A stretch of 64,000 nt of DNA from Phymatolithon calcareum. Lineage: Eukaryota; Rhodophyta; Florideophyceae; Hapalidiales. The stretch lies in assembly GCA_977006965.1 (NCBI GenBank), contig OZ345368.1, positions 992,001 through 1,056,000 of the forward strand. The letters run 5' to 3'. Positions within the stretch are counted from its first letter, which is position 1, and every line of letters begins with the position of its first letter. This document shows positions 29,247 through 39,993 of the stretch, in pieces. The translations under genes were made by a program, and so were the position numbers. The notes beneath the pieces were generated by a model, which made no database searches, was not told the DNA's origin, and was given only the letters and a program-made list of their open reading frames with translations.

Positions 29247-30312
29247 TGTAGCGCCAGGCTCCAAAGAACCCGACTCTACATGGTAGAGAAAAGCACAAGA
29301 GAGGAGAGAGACGAAAAGAGCGGGAGAGACAAGACAAAAAGAGGAGGAAAGAAAGACAAGCAAACAAAACCCCCAGACCAGCGGACAAAATAGGCGTCCA
29401 CCATCGTAGTACTCTATGGCTTTGCGGGAACGCAAGCGGTCGTGAACGTGGAACACGAGCGCAAGGCTACGCCGAACAGGGCTTCAGAAGCTTGACGAGG
29501 TAGATGAGGGTGAGTAGAGATAGACGCGACTTGAACCAGGGCGAAGTCGGTAATGCAGGTCACAGAGGACACTCCACAGCTTTGCGGGAACACAAGCGGT
29601 CGCATGGATGAGATACGAGGGCGAGGCTACGCCAAACAGGGCCTCGGAAGCTCGACGTGAGGAGCACTTAGGTCCAGATGATAAGCGCAACTTGCAACAC
29701 AAAACGGGCAAGATTGCCATACGGTAAGTCCAGCGATCGTGTGGACAAACACGAGCGCGGGCCTTCGAGAAAACGGAGAAGAATAAGAGTGGAGACTAGT
29801 CGAACAGACGTCCACTGCGCCGCTTACGACATGACGAAAGGCAAAAGAGAAAGGAAGGAGAAAACGACGCCGTCTTTAGGCGGCGACCATGGCTTGGCCG
29901 TCGACCTTCGCACGGACGCACGAAAAAGGGAAAGGGAAACTTGAACGCAGTTGTCTCCGTGCTGGCTTGCAGGACGACGGTTGCGCACAAGAAGGTTGGG
30001 AAGAGCTCCGACTCCACGTGGTCGAAGGGACTGTCAGGCGAACATTGCGCGTGCTTGATCCAAGCGATCGAGCCGAAATCCAGAACTCCCTCACCTTCTT
30101 TTACTCAGCGGAAGAAACAAACTAGGTTATATACTACAACCTACGCAAAAGACAGCGATGCCGCGCATAGACACAAGAGCGACACGTGCCCGTATGGCCC
30201 ATTAGATCACCTTCTACGAACAGCATGACTATCGCGATCCAAGTTGTGCGGCGTACAGTCGCGAGAGGAAAAAGCGACCGCCTTGGGATAGCGACATAAC
30301 ACGGGCGCGACA
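29247..30312. repeat. solo LTR, 1066 bp, of an unidentified LTR retroelement
   Basis: Begins TGTAGCGCC and ends GGGCGCGACA, so it has TG...CA termini within a 9-bp imperfect inverted repeat. A 5-bp duplication GGTGC flanks it (29242-29246, 30313-30317). The empty site GAGGTGCAATCGG is intact at 49.48 kb. The tail of the block contains TATATA (about 30130) followed by a Cys-free region. It is unrelated to the gypsy LTRs elsewhere in the window. Internal coding sequence is absent. Confidence 0.85.
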
Positions 30313-31562
30313 GGTGCAATCGGTTGGTGAAGGGCAAAGCGCAATGGTTAAATTAGGTAATGCAGCAGTGCGGCGAGGCAGGCAAATATAGATCGACTAC
30401 ACGAATTTAACGATTCCGTAAATTTGTTTGACGTAGAAGCACTTCTGTTTGCAGTTGGCTCGTGGAGGGCGACCAGTATTGGCAGACGTTAATGTAAAGA
30501 GCGTTCTTGTGAACGATGGTGTTATGCTCAAAAGTGTTGTTCTGTTCTTTAGTTGATGGCTACTTCATGCAGAAGTTGTTTCTTAGTTCCCTCTGCTGGA
30601 GAAGGCTATCTTGCTTAAGCAGTCAAACTACAGAAAATGTGCCCGTAGTGGTGGACTTCTGGTGGAATAATTAGACTGCAGTAGTGTCGGTCACTGTCAG
30701 TATGGGCTCACTTGATGAACAGCAAGTGAGCATACAGTTAATGGTTAGTTATCGGTCTAATACGCAGTGAACGGATTGTGAGCGTTAATTTGTTACAATT
30801 AACATCATAGACGAGAATTCTTGCCACAGACGATGTGTGAGCACCATAAATTGTGCGATAGACTTCCGAAGTGTATCGTGACTCTCATGTCAAAAGTACT
30901 ATCATGGAACAATGTGCAATCTTAATGCCCTCCGCCCACCAAATGAAACAGTTTATATCTGGTTTGAGACGAAATACGGGGAGCACGAAAAGTAATTTTG
31001 CGTTTTTGTAAGAGGTCTCTAGCTATCTAATTAGGGCAAAAGGTCACCTCGCCGACGGAGCCTATGAACTTGAGCAGAGCGGATTGAGTAGATTTACTTC
31101 CGTAAGACCCGAACTACGAATAGGATCAAAACTTGAGCAAGATGGCATTGTCAAAACGTTTCAAAAATTAATTGAAATTAACGAAGGAAACACGCGGGCA
31201 GGGCAGTGATCAATACCTTCACAGAACTTTTGTTGTATCTATGTGTAGGCCCCCTTCCCCGACGGCATCAAGCGCTCGACGTTCATAGATAAACTTGGTG
31301 ACACGAACATTAAATCAATCACGGTCCCCGTGCAAGTGCACCAAGACCGTTTCTTCGTCCTTGTCGCTCAGCAATCTTCAAGGGCAAGTGAATAATGATG
31401 CAGGCAGCACGCGGAAAGTGTTAGTGACAGTCACTATGCCGATGGAAGGGAGTACAAGTTCTTTGAAGGTCTTTGTGTCCAGTTGCGCGTCCTGCATCGC
31501 TACGCTATCGACATTTCGGCCATGCCTTCCTCCCACCACCCGATCTCACCCTTCACTGGATC
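30313..31562 (+). repeat. R-associated repeat, right part, containing an LTR (30508-30797)
   Basis: Near-identical to 49479-50675 plus 55260 onward. 30508-30797 is a gypsy-family LTR (TGTGAACG...TTTGTTACA). 30930-31060 is repeat H. A readable ORF at 31295-31567 (SRSPCKCTKTVSSS...) is not conserved in frame in the other copy, so it is not called as a gene. Confidence 0.6.
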
Positions 31563-31580
31563 AATGAGATATGATCCCAA

Positions 31581-31692
31581 AATTTTGCATGTTTGTTGTA
31601 TATATATCATACGCGTATACATATGTGTATGTACACGCGTATGATACTTATACAACCAACATGTAAAATTCCGTAACCAAACATGTTTGGTT
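31581..31692. other. long hairpin plus perfect 18-bp palindrome
   Basis: Arms 31581-31620 and 31631-31670 pair over 40 bases with about five mismatches around a 10-base loop; alternating purine-pyrimidine runs (TATATATATC, ATACGCGTATAC) fill the stem. Immediately after it AACCAAACATGTTTGGTT (31675-31692) is a perfect palindrome. It may be a small fold-back element or a recombination-made hairpin at the end of the R-associated repeat. Confidence 0.75.
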
Positions 31693-32376
31693 CCCGAATA
31701 TTATCTGTACTCTCCCGCCACCATGGCAAACCACTAATAACAGTAAGCACCTAAACCGACATGGGGGCAAAACCGTCGAGCATGAATATTTTTATGGGCC
31801 CACTTCGCGAGAAGCCGGAGCGCAAATGACCTTCGTTCGGCGTCGTGCTCGGCATGTGCGTGGCGCCCTGCAGGCTCGTGCGGTACCTGAGGCGTGCGGA
31901 CGAGAAGGCTCGTTTTCTCATTGTATTGGTCTTGCCTCCGGGGCCCGGAAGCGCTTCGAACATTGGATTAAGTTGTATCGGACCAATCTCCGAATTGCGC
32001 TGGCTCAACGCCCTTGTTTTTTTCGCTTCTCAAGCAACAGATGAGTCACGTGAAACTTTGTGACGCAGCGCTTGCCACATTGGATGCGTGCAATGATTCT
32101 AATCTTTGTGTCCATTTGCGGAAGGCCGATGAACAAATCGCGGTTGCACTCTGCTTCTTCATAATTTTAATCCAAAGCGTTGAGTCCGCTTTTTCAACAA
32201 TTTGTTTTTATGCAAGACTAGCGGCACCGCAGATACCCATGATATTATTCAAAGGAACGTCGCAGGTCTAGAGAAACAGAATATCCCCATCTGCATCACA
32301 TCGTTGTAGTAAGCGCACGGTTTCTACGATATTGAGGTACAGGATATTTCCTAAACGTTGCGGTGGCAGTTTTTAT
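31693..32376. other. unassigned sequence
   Basis: No second copy in the window. Short ORFs on both strands (for example 31845-32063 plus) have no recognised motif. It could be unique host sequence. Confidence 0.3.
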
Positions 32377-32523
32377 TTGAGGAAATTCGCTGCATGGACC
32401 GAAAAAGGTGGCATGATTCGCTAAATCGGCAACCCTTGCAGTAACTTCTACTCGTTATGATACACAGAGCACCCCATAGAAATAAACTTATCAAAAAAAT
32501 AATATTTATTTCATGCGCAACTC

Positions 32524-33276
32524 TCAATGCTTCAGCTCCTCCTCGCAAGTAGCATCTCCGTCATCGCAGGCGGTGGGGTCAACTATCATGGACTGAGCCG
32601 CTTCGTCGATGTGTTTTCGCTTCGCCTCAACAATATTGCGGATGTTCGACTTGGCGCATGTCTGCGAGAAGTGACCGTTGTTTCCGCACGAGGAGCCGTG
32701 ACGGGACCTCATTTCTGACGGGAAGTAGGGCCTCTTGCGCTTGAGACCCAGCTTAGCGACAAGGTCAAACGGAAGCAAATCATCCTGTACTAGCTGGTAA
32801 CCAGTGACTGCAACACGAATGATGATGCCCTCGTGTTGCTTGGCCCACGTTATCAATAGCAATGGGTCCCACACCAGATCTTGTTTCACGAGTCGAACGC
32901 GACTCGATGCTGCGCCACGAGTCTAGAACAGTACAGAAGTGCAGCGACGACGTGGATACATGGCCGCTGGTGCTCTTCAAAGTGGCGGCAAGAGCATGTA
33001 GCGCAGTTGTCGCTGTTAACTACCACAGGGAACGGTGTCACTTGGCTGCTAACAACAAGCCTCAGCATGTCACTTTCGATGACCTCCGGCTCCACAAGCG
33101 GCTTCTCCGCTCAGAGGATTTTTCCTGGTGCTTCTTGTAGCAGCAAGGCGTGAGGAACTTGCCCGTCGACGTGCCTTGCCAATAGACGTGTTGTGGGCGA
33201 TTACGAGGTTGACAACGTCGTCAAAGTTTACTCCAGGGCTGTCACCCACACTTAGCACGAGCTCCATCTTCTCCAT
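32524..33276 (-). pseudogene. MULE transposase C-terminal region: SWIM and knuckle
   Basis: The minus strand shows CSCRHFEEHQRPCIH (CxCx9CxH, the SWIM motif) followed after about 60 residues by SCGNNGHFSQTC, a zinc knuckle lacking its first Cys. The two lie in different frames, so at least one indel separates them. Upstream (33276-33096) VVNLVIAHNTSIGKARRR is compatible with the linker after the catalytic domain. The catalytic DDE part is not recognisable here. Confidence 0.7.
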
Positions 33277-34122
33277 GAGTTCAGACGGTTCGGGCGAGAG
33301 TGTTGTGAGTTAGCTTAGCTGTCGAATGCGACGAGGTGCAGAGTACTTTTGCGTAACTGATTAGTAGTGAAATAATAAGGAAGCTGATTGAAGATATGGG
33401 TAGTCAAGGGGCATGGGCCATTGGTACACTCAGCAGAACCATGAAGAAGCCCACATGGACCCCTACCGAAGAGAATGATGTGGCGCGAGCCATTGAAGTG
33501 GTATTATAGAATTCTGAATAAGATAACTGACAACTCTCGATTCTAGTATAATGCAATGAGAAACATGCCGTCTTTCCTCAAGTTGGGACACATGGTACCT
33601 TCTCAATAAATCCTCTTAACCCTCTCGTACTGCACATCCATTTCTGGACAAATCTGTCCTGATTGGGTCATTCTTATTTTGTAGATACTTTTTGAAGATT
33701 TTATTGTTAAAATAATTCAATGATAGTTCATTTCGGGTCTTAAAATCCACCTTTCGGAGTACTGACCAATGTTACTGAGCCCCAGCACCATTTTAATCTA
33801 CGTTCGTCGTACCATTAGGGTCTTAGGAATGTTATGTGTGCACTTTTTCAGAGCATGAGTGAGTTTTGCTGGATCTATACTGTAGAGAGTGACGTACACA
33901 GGAAGGAAGCAGTTCAGAAGCTTTACCATCAGAATCACAGAGAGCGCATACATTTTGACATCATCAAGTTCTCGGATTGGACGTCCGCTGCAAGGAAAGC
34001 ACAAAGATGGATGGCTCTGAAGAGCCCCGCGCTACTTCGTTCTGCAAATAGGAACGGGTTCAATCTCTATATCCTCATCAACATCATTTTCGGATCCACC
34101 AGGCTCTAAACGGAAACACCGG

Positions 34123-34614
34123 ATGTGGCCTGGAAAAGCATTGGAGGATTTCTTGAGATCCTTGAGACTCCCTACATCGGGAAGTCTTTCCTGCAAGAAA
34201 GACCGTCTAAAACGGTGGGCAGAAACACAATTTTCTGCGGACGGGACAGCTTTAGAAGAAGATGTTCGCTCGTTACGAACTAAACAATTCGCTCTTAGAG
34301 AGTTGAAGAGGCGTGGCCGAAAAAGAAATTCTCCAGACACACCAGACAGTGCAGACCATGAGCAGACTCGGGGTATCAGTAACCAGCCCATGGAAGGACA
34401 TCAACTAGCATTACCAGATTCAAATGTGACTTTGGTTACTCGAAATCCTTCGTCTCTAGAGACACCTGACAGTGGAGACCATGAGCAGACTCGAGGTATC
34501 AGCACCCAACAAATAGAAGGACATGAACCAGATTCAAATTTGGCTTCGGTTACTCGGAGTCCTTCGCCAGAAGCCAGTGACTCTGATGCCGAGAGTGGAA
34601 CGGAGGATATTTAG
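34123..34614 (+). CDS. SAP-domain ORF in the piggyBac remnant
   Basis: ATG 34123 opens 163 codons. Residues about 1-40 (ALEDFLRSLRLPTSGSLSCK then KDRLKRWAETQF) fit the SAP helix-extended loop-helix DNA-binding motif. The rest is acidic and contains two near repeats (TPDS.DHEQTRGIS.Q..EGH) ending in an Asp/Glu-rich tail. It may be an N-terminal part of the transposase or an accessory protein. Intact. It stops 40-odd bases before transposase-like sequence resumes. Confidence 0.55.
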   Translation: MWPGKALEDFLRSLRLPTSGSLSCKKDRLKRWAETQFSADGTALEEDVRSLRTKQFALRELKRRGRKRNSPDTPDSADHEQTRGISNQPMEGHQLALPDSNVTLVTRNPSSLETPDSGDHEQTRGISTQQIEGHEPDSNLASVTRSPSPEASDSDAESGTEDI

Positions 34615-34649
34615 TTTCGCGAAGGCTAAACTGAAAGGAAAGGTTTCAG

Positions 34650-35172
34650 CAAAACGTTTCTACTAATGATCAAGGGCAAAGAATTCGGAGACTTCCTCGC
34701 GTTTGTCTGGATTATAATGAGTGCATGAGCGGAGCTGATCTCAAAGATCAGCTTCGCTCGTACTATCATTACGAGAGGCGCAATCAGAAGTGGGCAAATG
34801 CAATTTTCACATTTCTCTTGCAGCAAACTATCGTGAACTGCTCTATTGCACTACCGTTAGAAGCCTACACTCCTTGAGTTTCGGGAGAAATTTGTGACAT
34901 CACTTTTTGACCTCAAGCTACATCCGGGAGCCGGTTCACTGTCGTCCAAAAGGCCGCCTGTGCCAAACGAAAACAATAGGCACATCGAAATGCAGGGTGT
35001 TCATCAGCTTGCGAAGGTTTATGACGTTGATGGATTACCCGTGTGGCCCTATTGTTCATTTCCTGGATGTAGATGCAGAACACGGTACGCATGCCTTGAT
35101 TGTAGGACACCTTTATGTTTCGGGGATTTGGGAAGCTGCTATAGCCTACATGCCGCGGAGGAAAGGCACTAG
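34650..35172 (+). pseudogene. piggyBac transposase C-terminus, frameshifted
   Basis: One plus frame reads CLDYNECMSGADLKDQLRSY and YHYERRNQKWANAIFTFLLQ, the DYN..M.G.DL.DQ...Y...R...KW block of piggyBac transposases. A stop follows near 34880. A second frame then reads the Cys-rich tail GCRCRTRYACLDCRTPLCFG, the C-terminal zinc-binding domain of that family. The N-terminal catalytic Asp residues are not seen. Inactive. Confidence 0.75.
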
Positions 35173-35419
35173 ACACCAATAAAGACCCAGACTATGGACG
35201 TTTTTCTATCTCTGATTTGTCAAGAGTGCGCAGTATCGCATTTTCCACTATCTAAGACTCATGGAAGTTGGAATCTTGCCAGTTGTACGCTTGTACAGCG
35301 GTACACATCAGAACTGTACCTTTCAGTCGAATTCATGGAGCTCTCTCTCCAGTCCACCTTCTGCGATACGTATTCCTCTGCTCCATGATAGGGCTCTAGT
35401 TTTTCTGGGTTGAGAAGTG

Positions 35420-36035
35420 TCAAGAGCAAAATAAGTCCTCAATTGATCCTCCCATTCCTCCATCTGCGACTGCCTTCATAATATACATTCCTATCTGCAT
35501 GGCGATAGATCGTGAATGCTCTGTTTTGATGGCACTAAGAGCATACATGGCTCTCTCCTGGTCTGCCAAAGCTCCTATCATCATGAAAACACATTTCCCA
35601 TCCAGGCCACTATGAATTATAGTCAGATCGTAGCTCATTAGGTACACAGATGAACCGCAAAGGACACGAAGGCCGAAAAGCTCAGTTTAGGGGTCAAATT
35701 CGAATGTTTTCAGCCGATTTTGTGAAAACGAAAAAAAGTGTCCAGGTACTGTGCTTAAGAAGACATCCACCTTGAAATAATGTCCGAACGCGCAGCTGCT
35801 AACTGTCTACATCATCTGAACGAATAGGCATATTTGGGCACGAAAGTCGTGGCTTTGCTTGCGAAATGGAGCCTCTGGGCTCTGAGTTGAGTCCTCGTGG
35901 CTCATCAGTAGTGTTGCCCCAAGCGTCTGCAGATGCGTTGGTAACACTATAATAAAAATCTCCACTTCTTCTTCTTGTAGCTTCGCGTACCCTGCTCGAA
36001 CTCACTCCAAACTTGTTCAGTACGAGCGCATACAC
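35420..36035 (-). pseudogene. possible N-terminal part of the MULE transposase
   Basis: Minus-strand open stretches (IIHSGLDGKCVFMMIGALAD, then RAMYALSAIKTEH; and VLNKFGVSSSRVREATRRRS further upstream) lie on the expected side of the SWIM region but carry no decisive motif. The call rests on position within the TIRs and is weak. Confidence 0.3.
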
Positions 36036-36330
36036 ATGAGGAAGGAAGGAAATACTCTATGACGTGTTTCGATGCGCATGGGCCTCTCAAAAGAATGATT
36101 TTTCTGTGTCCCAATAAACCTCAATTGTAGCAATACGAGGGGGCTAATGACGTGTAATGATAAGCGGCTGTTTAGCTGAAATCATAACGAGTAGTAGTTT
36201 GCAAGGGTGCCGATTTAGCGAATTATGCCACCTTTTTCGGTCCATGCAGCGAATTTCCTCAATGTAGTATCCACGAAATAGAGAAGTGTAGTAGAGAAGT
36301 AATTTTCACGATTTGCCGGCGGGAGAATAG

Positions 36331-36632
36331 TGTTACCAGTGGATTGTGTTTTTGTCGAAAGGGTTGTTGTCTTTAGTTGATCGTTACTTCATGCTGAGGT
36401 TTATGATTAGTTCACGGTGAAGCTCCTCTGCTGGCGAAGGCTATGTTGGTTAAGTGGTCTAACTACAGAGAGTGTGCCCGCAGTGGTGCATTGTCTGTGC
36501 AATAATTACACCATTGTCGGTCACTGTCAGTATGAGTTCACTTCATGAACAGCAAGTGAACAACTGAACATGCAGTGAACGATTAGTTATCCGACTGACA
36601 CAAAGTGAACGGCATGTGAAAATTACTTCTTA
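36331..36632 (-). repeat. 3' LTR of gypsy C
   Basis: About 302 bp, TGTTACC...CTTCTTA on the plus strand. It is inserted into repeat sequence that is continuous at 58.6 kb (GATTTGC[T/C]GGCGGGAGA). The gypsy internal region follows directly. Confidence 0.65.
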
Positions 36633-37617
36633 GTCTCGTCCCATTCTTGAAACTGGACGTCGTAGGCATTTTACGCCTCTGCATTAGACAAGCAGATATG
36701 CTTTTTGCCCTTCTTCCACGATATTGCTTGACGTGCAAGATTTACCAAGCACACTTTGACTACCATAATTTCTGGTATGTTCCATGAATAGCTGGTAGTT
36801 AGATGTCTACCCATGAATTTGTTTAGAAACAGTACAATACGCAATTACAGCCTCACCATGTGGGGGAGGAAGAGAACCTAGAAGAAGAAGAAAAGGGAGA
36901 GCAACCAGAGCCAGACCAACCATAAGAACAACGCTAATGGGATGATCCAGAAGCAACAATAGCTTCTGTGCCATCAATGTGGCTATCGTTTGGTCAAGTT
37001 CGTACCAGGTTGCGAGACTCATATACAACGTCCTCGTCCTTGCTTCGTATTCTTTGACCCCAAGTCCATGCAATTTTTGAGACTTGCTCGCGGCATCCAC
37101 ACAATTTGCTTTTCCGGGTCACGTTCGAATTGTACAGAGTATTGTAGCTTTCACTTCTCCCGCTTCTTGTTTAGAATTGCAATAACCGTTTGTTTCTTGA
37201 TCTCGTCGGCGTCAACGAGGGTAGGAAGCGGACCGGAATCGTTTGCAGGTCGATGTTATGGTTTGAGTTCTTGGTTGTGATCTTATTCAGAACACGATTA
37301 TCATTAACAAGTTGCAGGTCACCATCCTTTTCCTTAACAAATAGGGCGGGCGCATCATACGGTGATGATGATAGTCGCAGAAGTCCTTCGTTCAGCAGTA
37401 CTTGGAGCTGCTTTTGGAGCTCTTTGATTTGTCTGCTGATAGACGTATGACCGGGCGCTTCGGAGGTGGCTCATCGTACTTGAGAATAATTTCAAAATCG
37501 ACTTGGGCCTGGGTGGAGGATCGTTGAGTAGCTCGTTGACAAACATATCCTCAAACTCTTGTACTAGGTCCTTGAAAATGAGGCGTGACTTTAATTTTGC
37601 TGACTCAAACGGATTCT
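36633..37617 (-). pseudogene. gypsy C 3' internal remnant and RT fragment
   Basis: The minus strand near 37.1-37.0 kb (LHGLGVKEYEARTRTLYMS) matches the stretch in gypsy B near 55.55 kb (MDLVKEYGARTRTSGFKN), placing it near the 3' LTR. 37617-37310 matches the start of RT (DVF..L...PPRPK). RNase H and integrase are absent, so a large deletion joins early RT to the 3' end. Confidence 0.55.
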
Positions 37618-38057
37618 TACGAACAAGATCCTATACCAGGATCTCCGATTACGTATCCTGCGCTCCTCTGTCCTATCATCTCTCCCTTACGGTTGCGAAT
37701 CATGAAAGCTAACTGAAAATGTTTGGAAAAACTCAGATCCACAGGCGCCAAGATGTTGTCCAGAATATCGGGAAGACCAATTGCCGACGAGTCTAGGGAC
37801 CCCACTATCGATGTGGTATTGTGCGCCAGAGGCATACGATGGAGTTGGCTCGGACACATCCGTCGGATGGACGAAAGTCGCTTGGTTCGTCATGTGCTAC
37901 TTCACTGCGTCCGACCAATCCCAGAGTCAATCTTTGGCGACGTTCCGGACCTCGGCATGTAAGCAGCAGTCAAACTCGCAATAAATAGATTAGAATGGAA
38001 GAAGCTTAGGACCTCAAAGTGTTGCTAGCCCCACAAGGGGAATACGCAAAATGAATG
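37618..38057 (+). pseudogene. LINE C-terminal fragment (third family) inside gypsy C
   Basis: The plus strand reads LRSSVLSYGCESWKLTENVW and, in a shifted frame, WLGHIRRMDESRLVRHVLLH. These are the 'YGCE.W' and 'GH..RMD..RL' blocks at the C-terminus of RTE/Jockey-like LINE proteins. It ends in an ATGAATGAATTAATTAAT tail. Gypsy sequence (GACTTTAAT...ATATCGCCGATTTCC in copy A) is split at this point. Confidence 0.7.
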
Positions 38058-38160
38058 AATTAATTAATATCCCCGGTTTCCATGGTTCCGAACTTCGGCT
38101 ATGTTCGTACAACAAAAGTTCCTAATCTTCCTTTCGTAACAATTTCGACATTCGCTTATT

Positions 38161-38550
38161 ACAATTTCAAGGAACGCAGAAGAACGTTTATCAAGCAATC
38201 GAAGCAGGGACGAAGACGAATGTCCCAAGCCTCGAAGAGCAAAGGCACACAATGAACCACGTGTAAAATACGGTTTGACCGCAGCACCGTTCGGCCGCAC
38301 GACCATCCGTTTCAACGAGTGTCCTGGATATTGTCATACCCAACTCGAAGCCCGCAGTAACCGCCACAAGAGCCGGTCCAGCGGCGACCAGCACTGAACC
38401 GAAATCAAATGTATCGGAAGACACCTAGCTCAGGGTCATAGCACCTGCCAAACCGTGAGCTCACGCATCTCCGCGGCGAGAAACGAAAGTGCATCCGTTC
38501 AACATCCGCATCCGTCCGCTCGACCGCATCGAGAAATCGTTTCTTTTGTT
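38161..38550 (+). repeat. A1 split direct repeat of element 2
   Basis: 390 bp starting ACAATTTCAAGGAACGCAG; repeated as A2. The Gag frame is open from inside it, though the first ATG is at 38599. Confidence 0.9.
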
Positions 38551-38598
38551 CTTCCGCGACAAAGTGTGCACTCACGGCCCTTGTCTCGCGTCTCCAAC

Positions 38599-39993
38599 AT
38601 GGAACCAAGGCGCTCTATTATCCGTACTCGGGCAAACTTGCGGATGTCGGCCGCTGCCGGCCAACCCGATCCGGACGGTGATAACTCGATCCGGGGACAT
38701 CAAGCGCGCGCCCGACCCAGGCTTACTCGAGGTGTGCACAATGATGGCAGCTCAGGTGCATCAGCCGGAACAAATGGAAGTCGCCCAAGAAGAATGCATG
38801 ATGACCCGCCGCCGCCTCCACCATCCCTAATAGCATATGGGAACATCGTAGACATCGATGTCCTCGATCTTGTGAAGCTTCCCGCCGCGAAGTTAAAAGA
38901 TATCTACGATTCCGCCCCCGACGCTCTGAAATCAGCTTCAAGGCCCCGAGGTAGCGCCTTACTCCACGTTATACTGAAAATGAGAGATGATCTGATAAGG
39001 GACGCCAGCCCCGGTGGTATTCCATCTCAAGAAAAAGACGACCTAAACAAGATCATCGACATGAATCCAGAAGATATCGAGAAAATGGCTCAAGAGGATC
39101 CGTCCAGTTTGCACTCCCTTCTCCAGCACGGACTAAACGCTGATAGAACTCTGTATCCTCGATCCCTCAACAACACCGACGGCTACCAGCTCGCTTTTGT
39201 CGCCGTATCCTGGAAACTCCAGCTGGCAAAAGAAACATTGGAAGTCGTAAAACAAGCTCAAGATGAAGAGGAAGGAAACAATTCCAATCCCTTGCTGTCA
39301 TATCCAAAGCGCAGAACAATTCAGTTCGATGATGACGTAGAAGAAGTTGAGCCCACTTCCCCACCGGAAAAGCGTTTAAAGATCACCGAAATCGGAGGTG
39401 TTAGACTTGGATCTCGAATTGACGAAGCTTCGAATACGGGTTTTCGTTCCGGGCTCGGAGGAAGCACGCCCCTACTTCCGAGTCAGCTTCCCATGTACCC
39501 CGGGCGCGCTCATTGCAGCGAGCTTCTCCGCGTTCAAACAATTATGGGTCCATCAATTCTTTATTCACTAATGTGCGGTGGAATGAATGTGGAAACATAC
39601 GTCCTCAACCGCCCGTACTGGTCCCGAGACACAATTTCTGCTGCGGAAATGGAAGCAGTAACGCTCGGAAGGATTGTTCATCTGAATCTTTTGAGATACC
39701 CGTCAATGAAAGAAGCCGTAGAGAGCTGTCCATGGATGGAGGTAGCCCTGAGGCGCTTGTACTGCATCCTGAAAGTCGAAGAGAGCTTCGCGCAGGACAG
39801 AACGATCAAGAAATCGGCGCTCTGGAGCCGCTTCACTCCCATGCTAGAAGCACACCCTACCCAGACTCTCTCAGTGCCGGCCTTGGACACCCTCGTGACT
39901 CAGCAATTCGCAAGCGCAGTCAAATCTCGCAGCGCTCTTCACGCATGGGGGAAGAAACGGCGTGGACAAGACGACGAGAAGCCAAAGAAATAA
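38599..39993 (+). CDS. Gag-like protein of element 2
   Basis: 464 residues from ATG 38599 (the frame is open 48 codons upstream without ATG). Features: basic Ser/Arg-rich N-terminus; a DDPPPPPPSL proline run near residue 75; helical capsid-like segments (LVKLPAAKLKDIYDSAPDAL, YQLAFVAVSWKLQLAKETLE); a basic nuclear-type patch PPEKRLKI; and a C-terminal helical region ending KKRRGQDDEKPKK. No zinc knuckle. Overlaps the RT ORF by 49 bases in another frame. Structural role inferred from position. Confidence 0.7.
   Translation: MEPRRSIIRTRANLRMSAAAGQPDPDGDNSIRGHQARARPRLTRGVHNDGSSGASAGTNGSRPRRMHDDPPPPPPSLIAYGNIVDIDVLDLVKLPAAKLKDIYDSAPDALKSASRPRGSALLHVILKMRDDLIRDASPGGIPSQEKDDLNKIIDMNPEDIEKMAQEDPSSLHSLLQHGLNADRTLYPRSLNNTDGYQLAFVAVSWKLQLAKETLEVVKQAQDEEEGNNSNPLLSYPKRRTIQFDDDVEEVEPTSPPEKRLKITEIGGVRLGSRIDEASNTGFRSGLGGSTPLLPSQLPMYPGRAHCSELLRVQTIMGPSILYSLMCGGMNVETYVLNRPYWSRDTISAAEMEAVTLGRIVHLNLLRYPSMKEAVESCPWMEVALRRLYCILKVEESFAQDRTIKKSALWSRFTPMLEAHPTQTLSVPALDTLVTQQFASAVKSRSALHAWGKKRRGQDDEKPKK

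Larger units (their letters stand above)
33616..35414 (+). mobile_element. piggyBac-like remnant inside the MULE
   Basis: The left end TTAACCCTCTCG at 33616 has the TTAA target and CCC start usual for piggyBac. The right end is uncertain; GGGTTGA at 35408-35414 may be a mutated CCC/TTAA end. Between them lie a SAP-domain ORF and the C-terminus of a piggyBac transposase. The boundaries are inferred; the transposase remnant is not. Confidence 0.55.
32377..36262 (-). mobile_element. MULE-like transposon with ~85-bp TIRs
   Basis: Left TIR 32377-32461 and right TIR 36181-36262 are inverted copies (TTGAGGAAATTCGCTGCATG, then ACCGAAAAAGGTGGCAT and GCTAAATCGGC), differing at a few positions. Inside, the minus strand has a SWIM zinc finger and partial zinc knuckle, both typical of Mutator-like transposases. 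No flanking 8-10-bp duplication was found, so one flank has probably been rearranged. The internal region is broken by a piggyBac remnant. Confidence 0.65.

Noticed and set aside
31295-31567. 90-codon ORF as a gene
   Set aside because: The near-identical copy at 50.5-50.7 kb does not keep the frame.
34907-35182. 91-codon plus ORF overlapping the piggyBac Cys-rich tail
   Set aside because: The Cys-rich family motif is in the other plus frame (34894-35172).
39513-39944. First 144 codons of the long RT frame of element 2
   Set aside because: They are a shadow of the Gag frame (Arg/Ser-rich, no motif). The first ATG at 39945 fits the overlap pattern.
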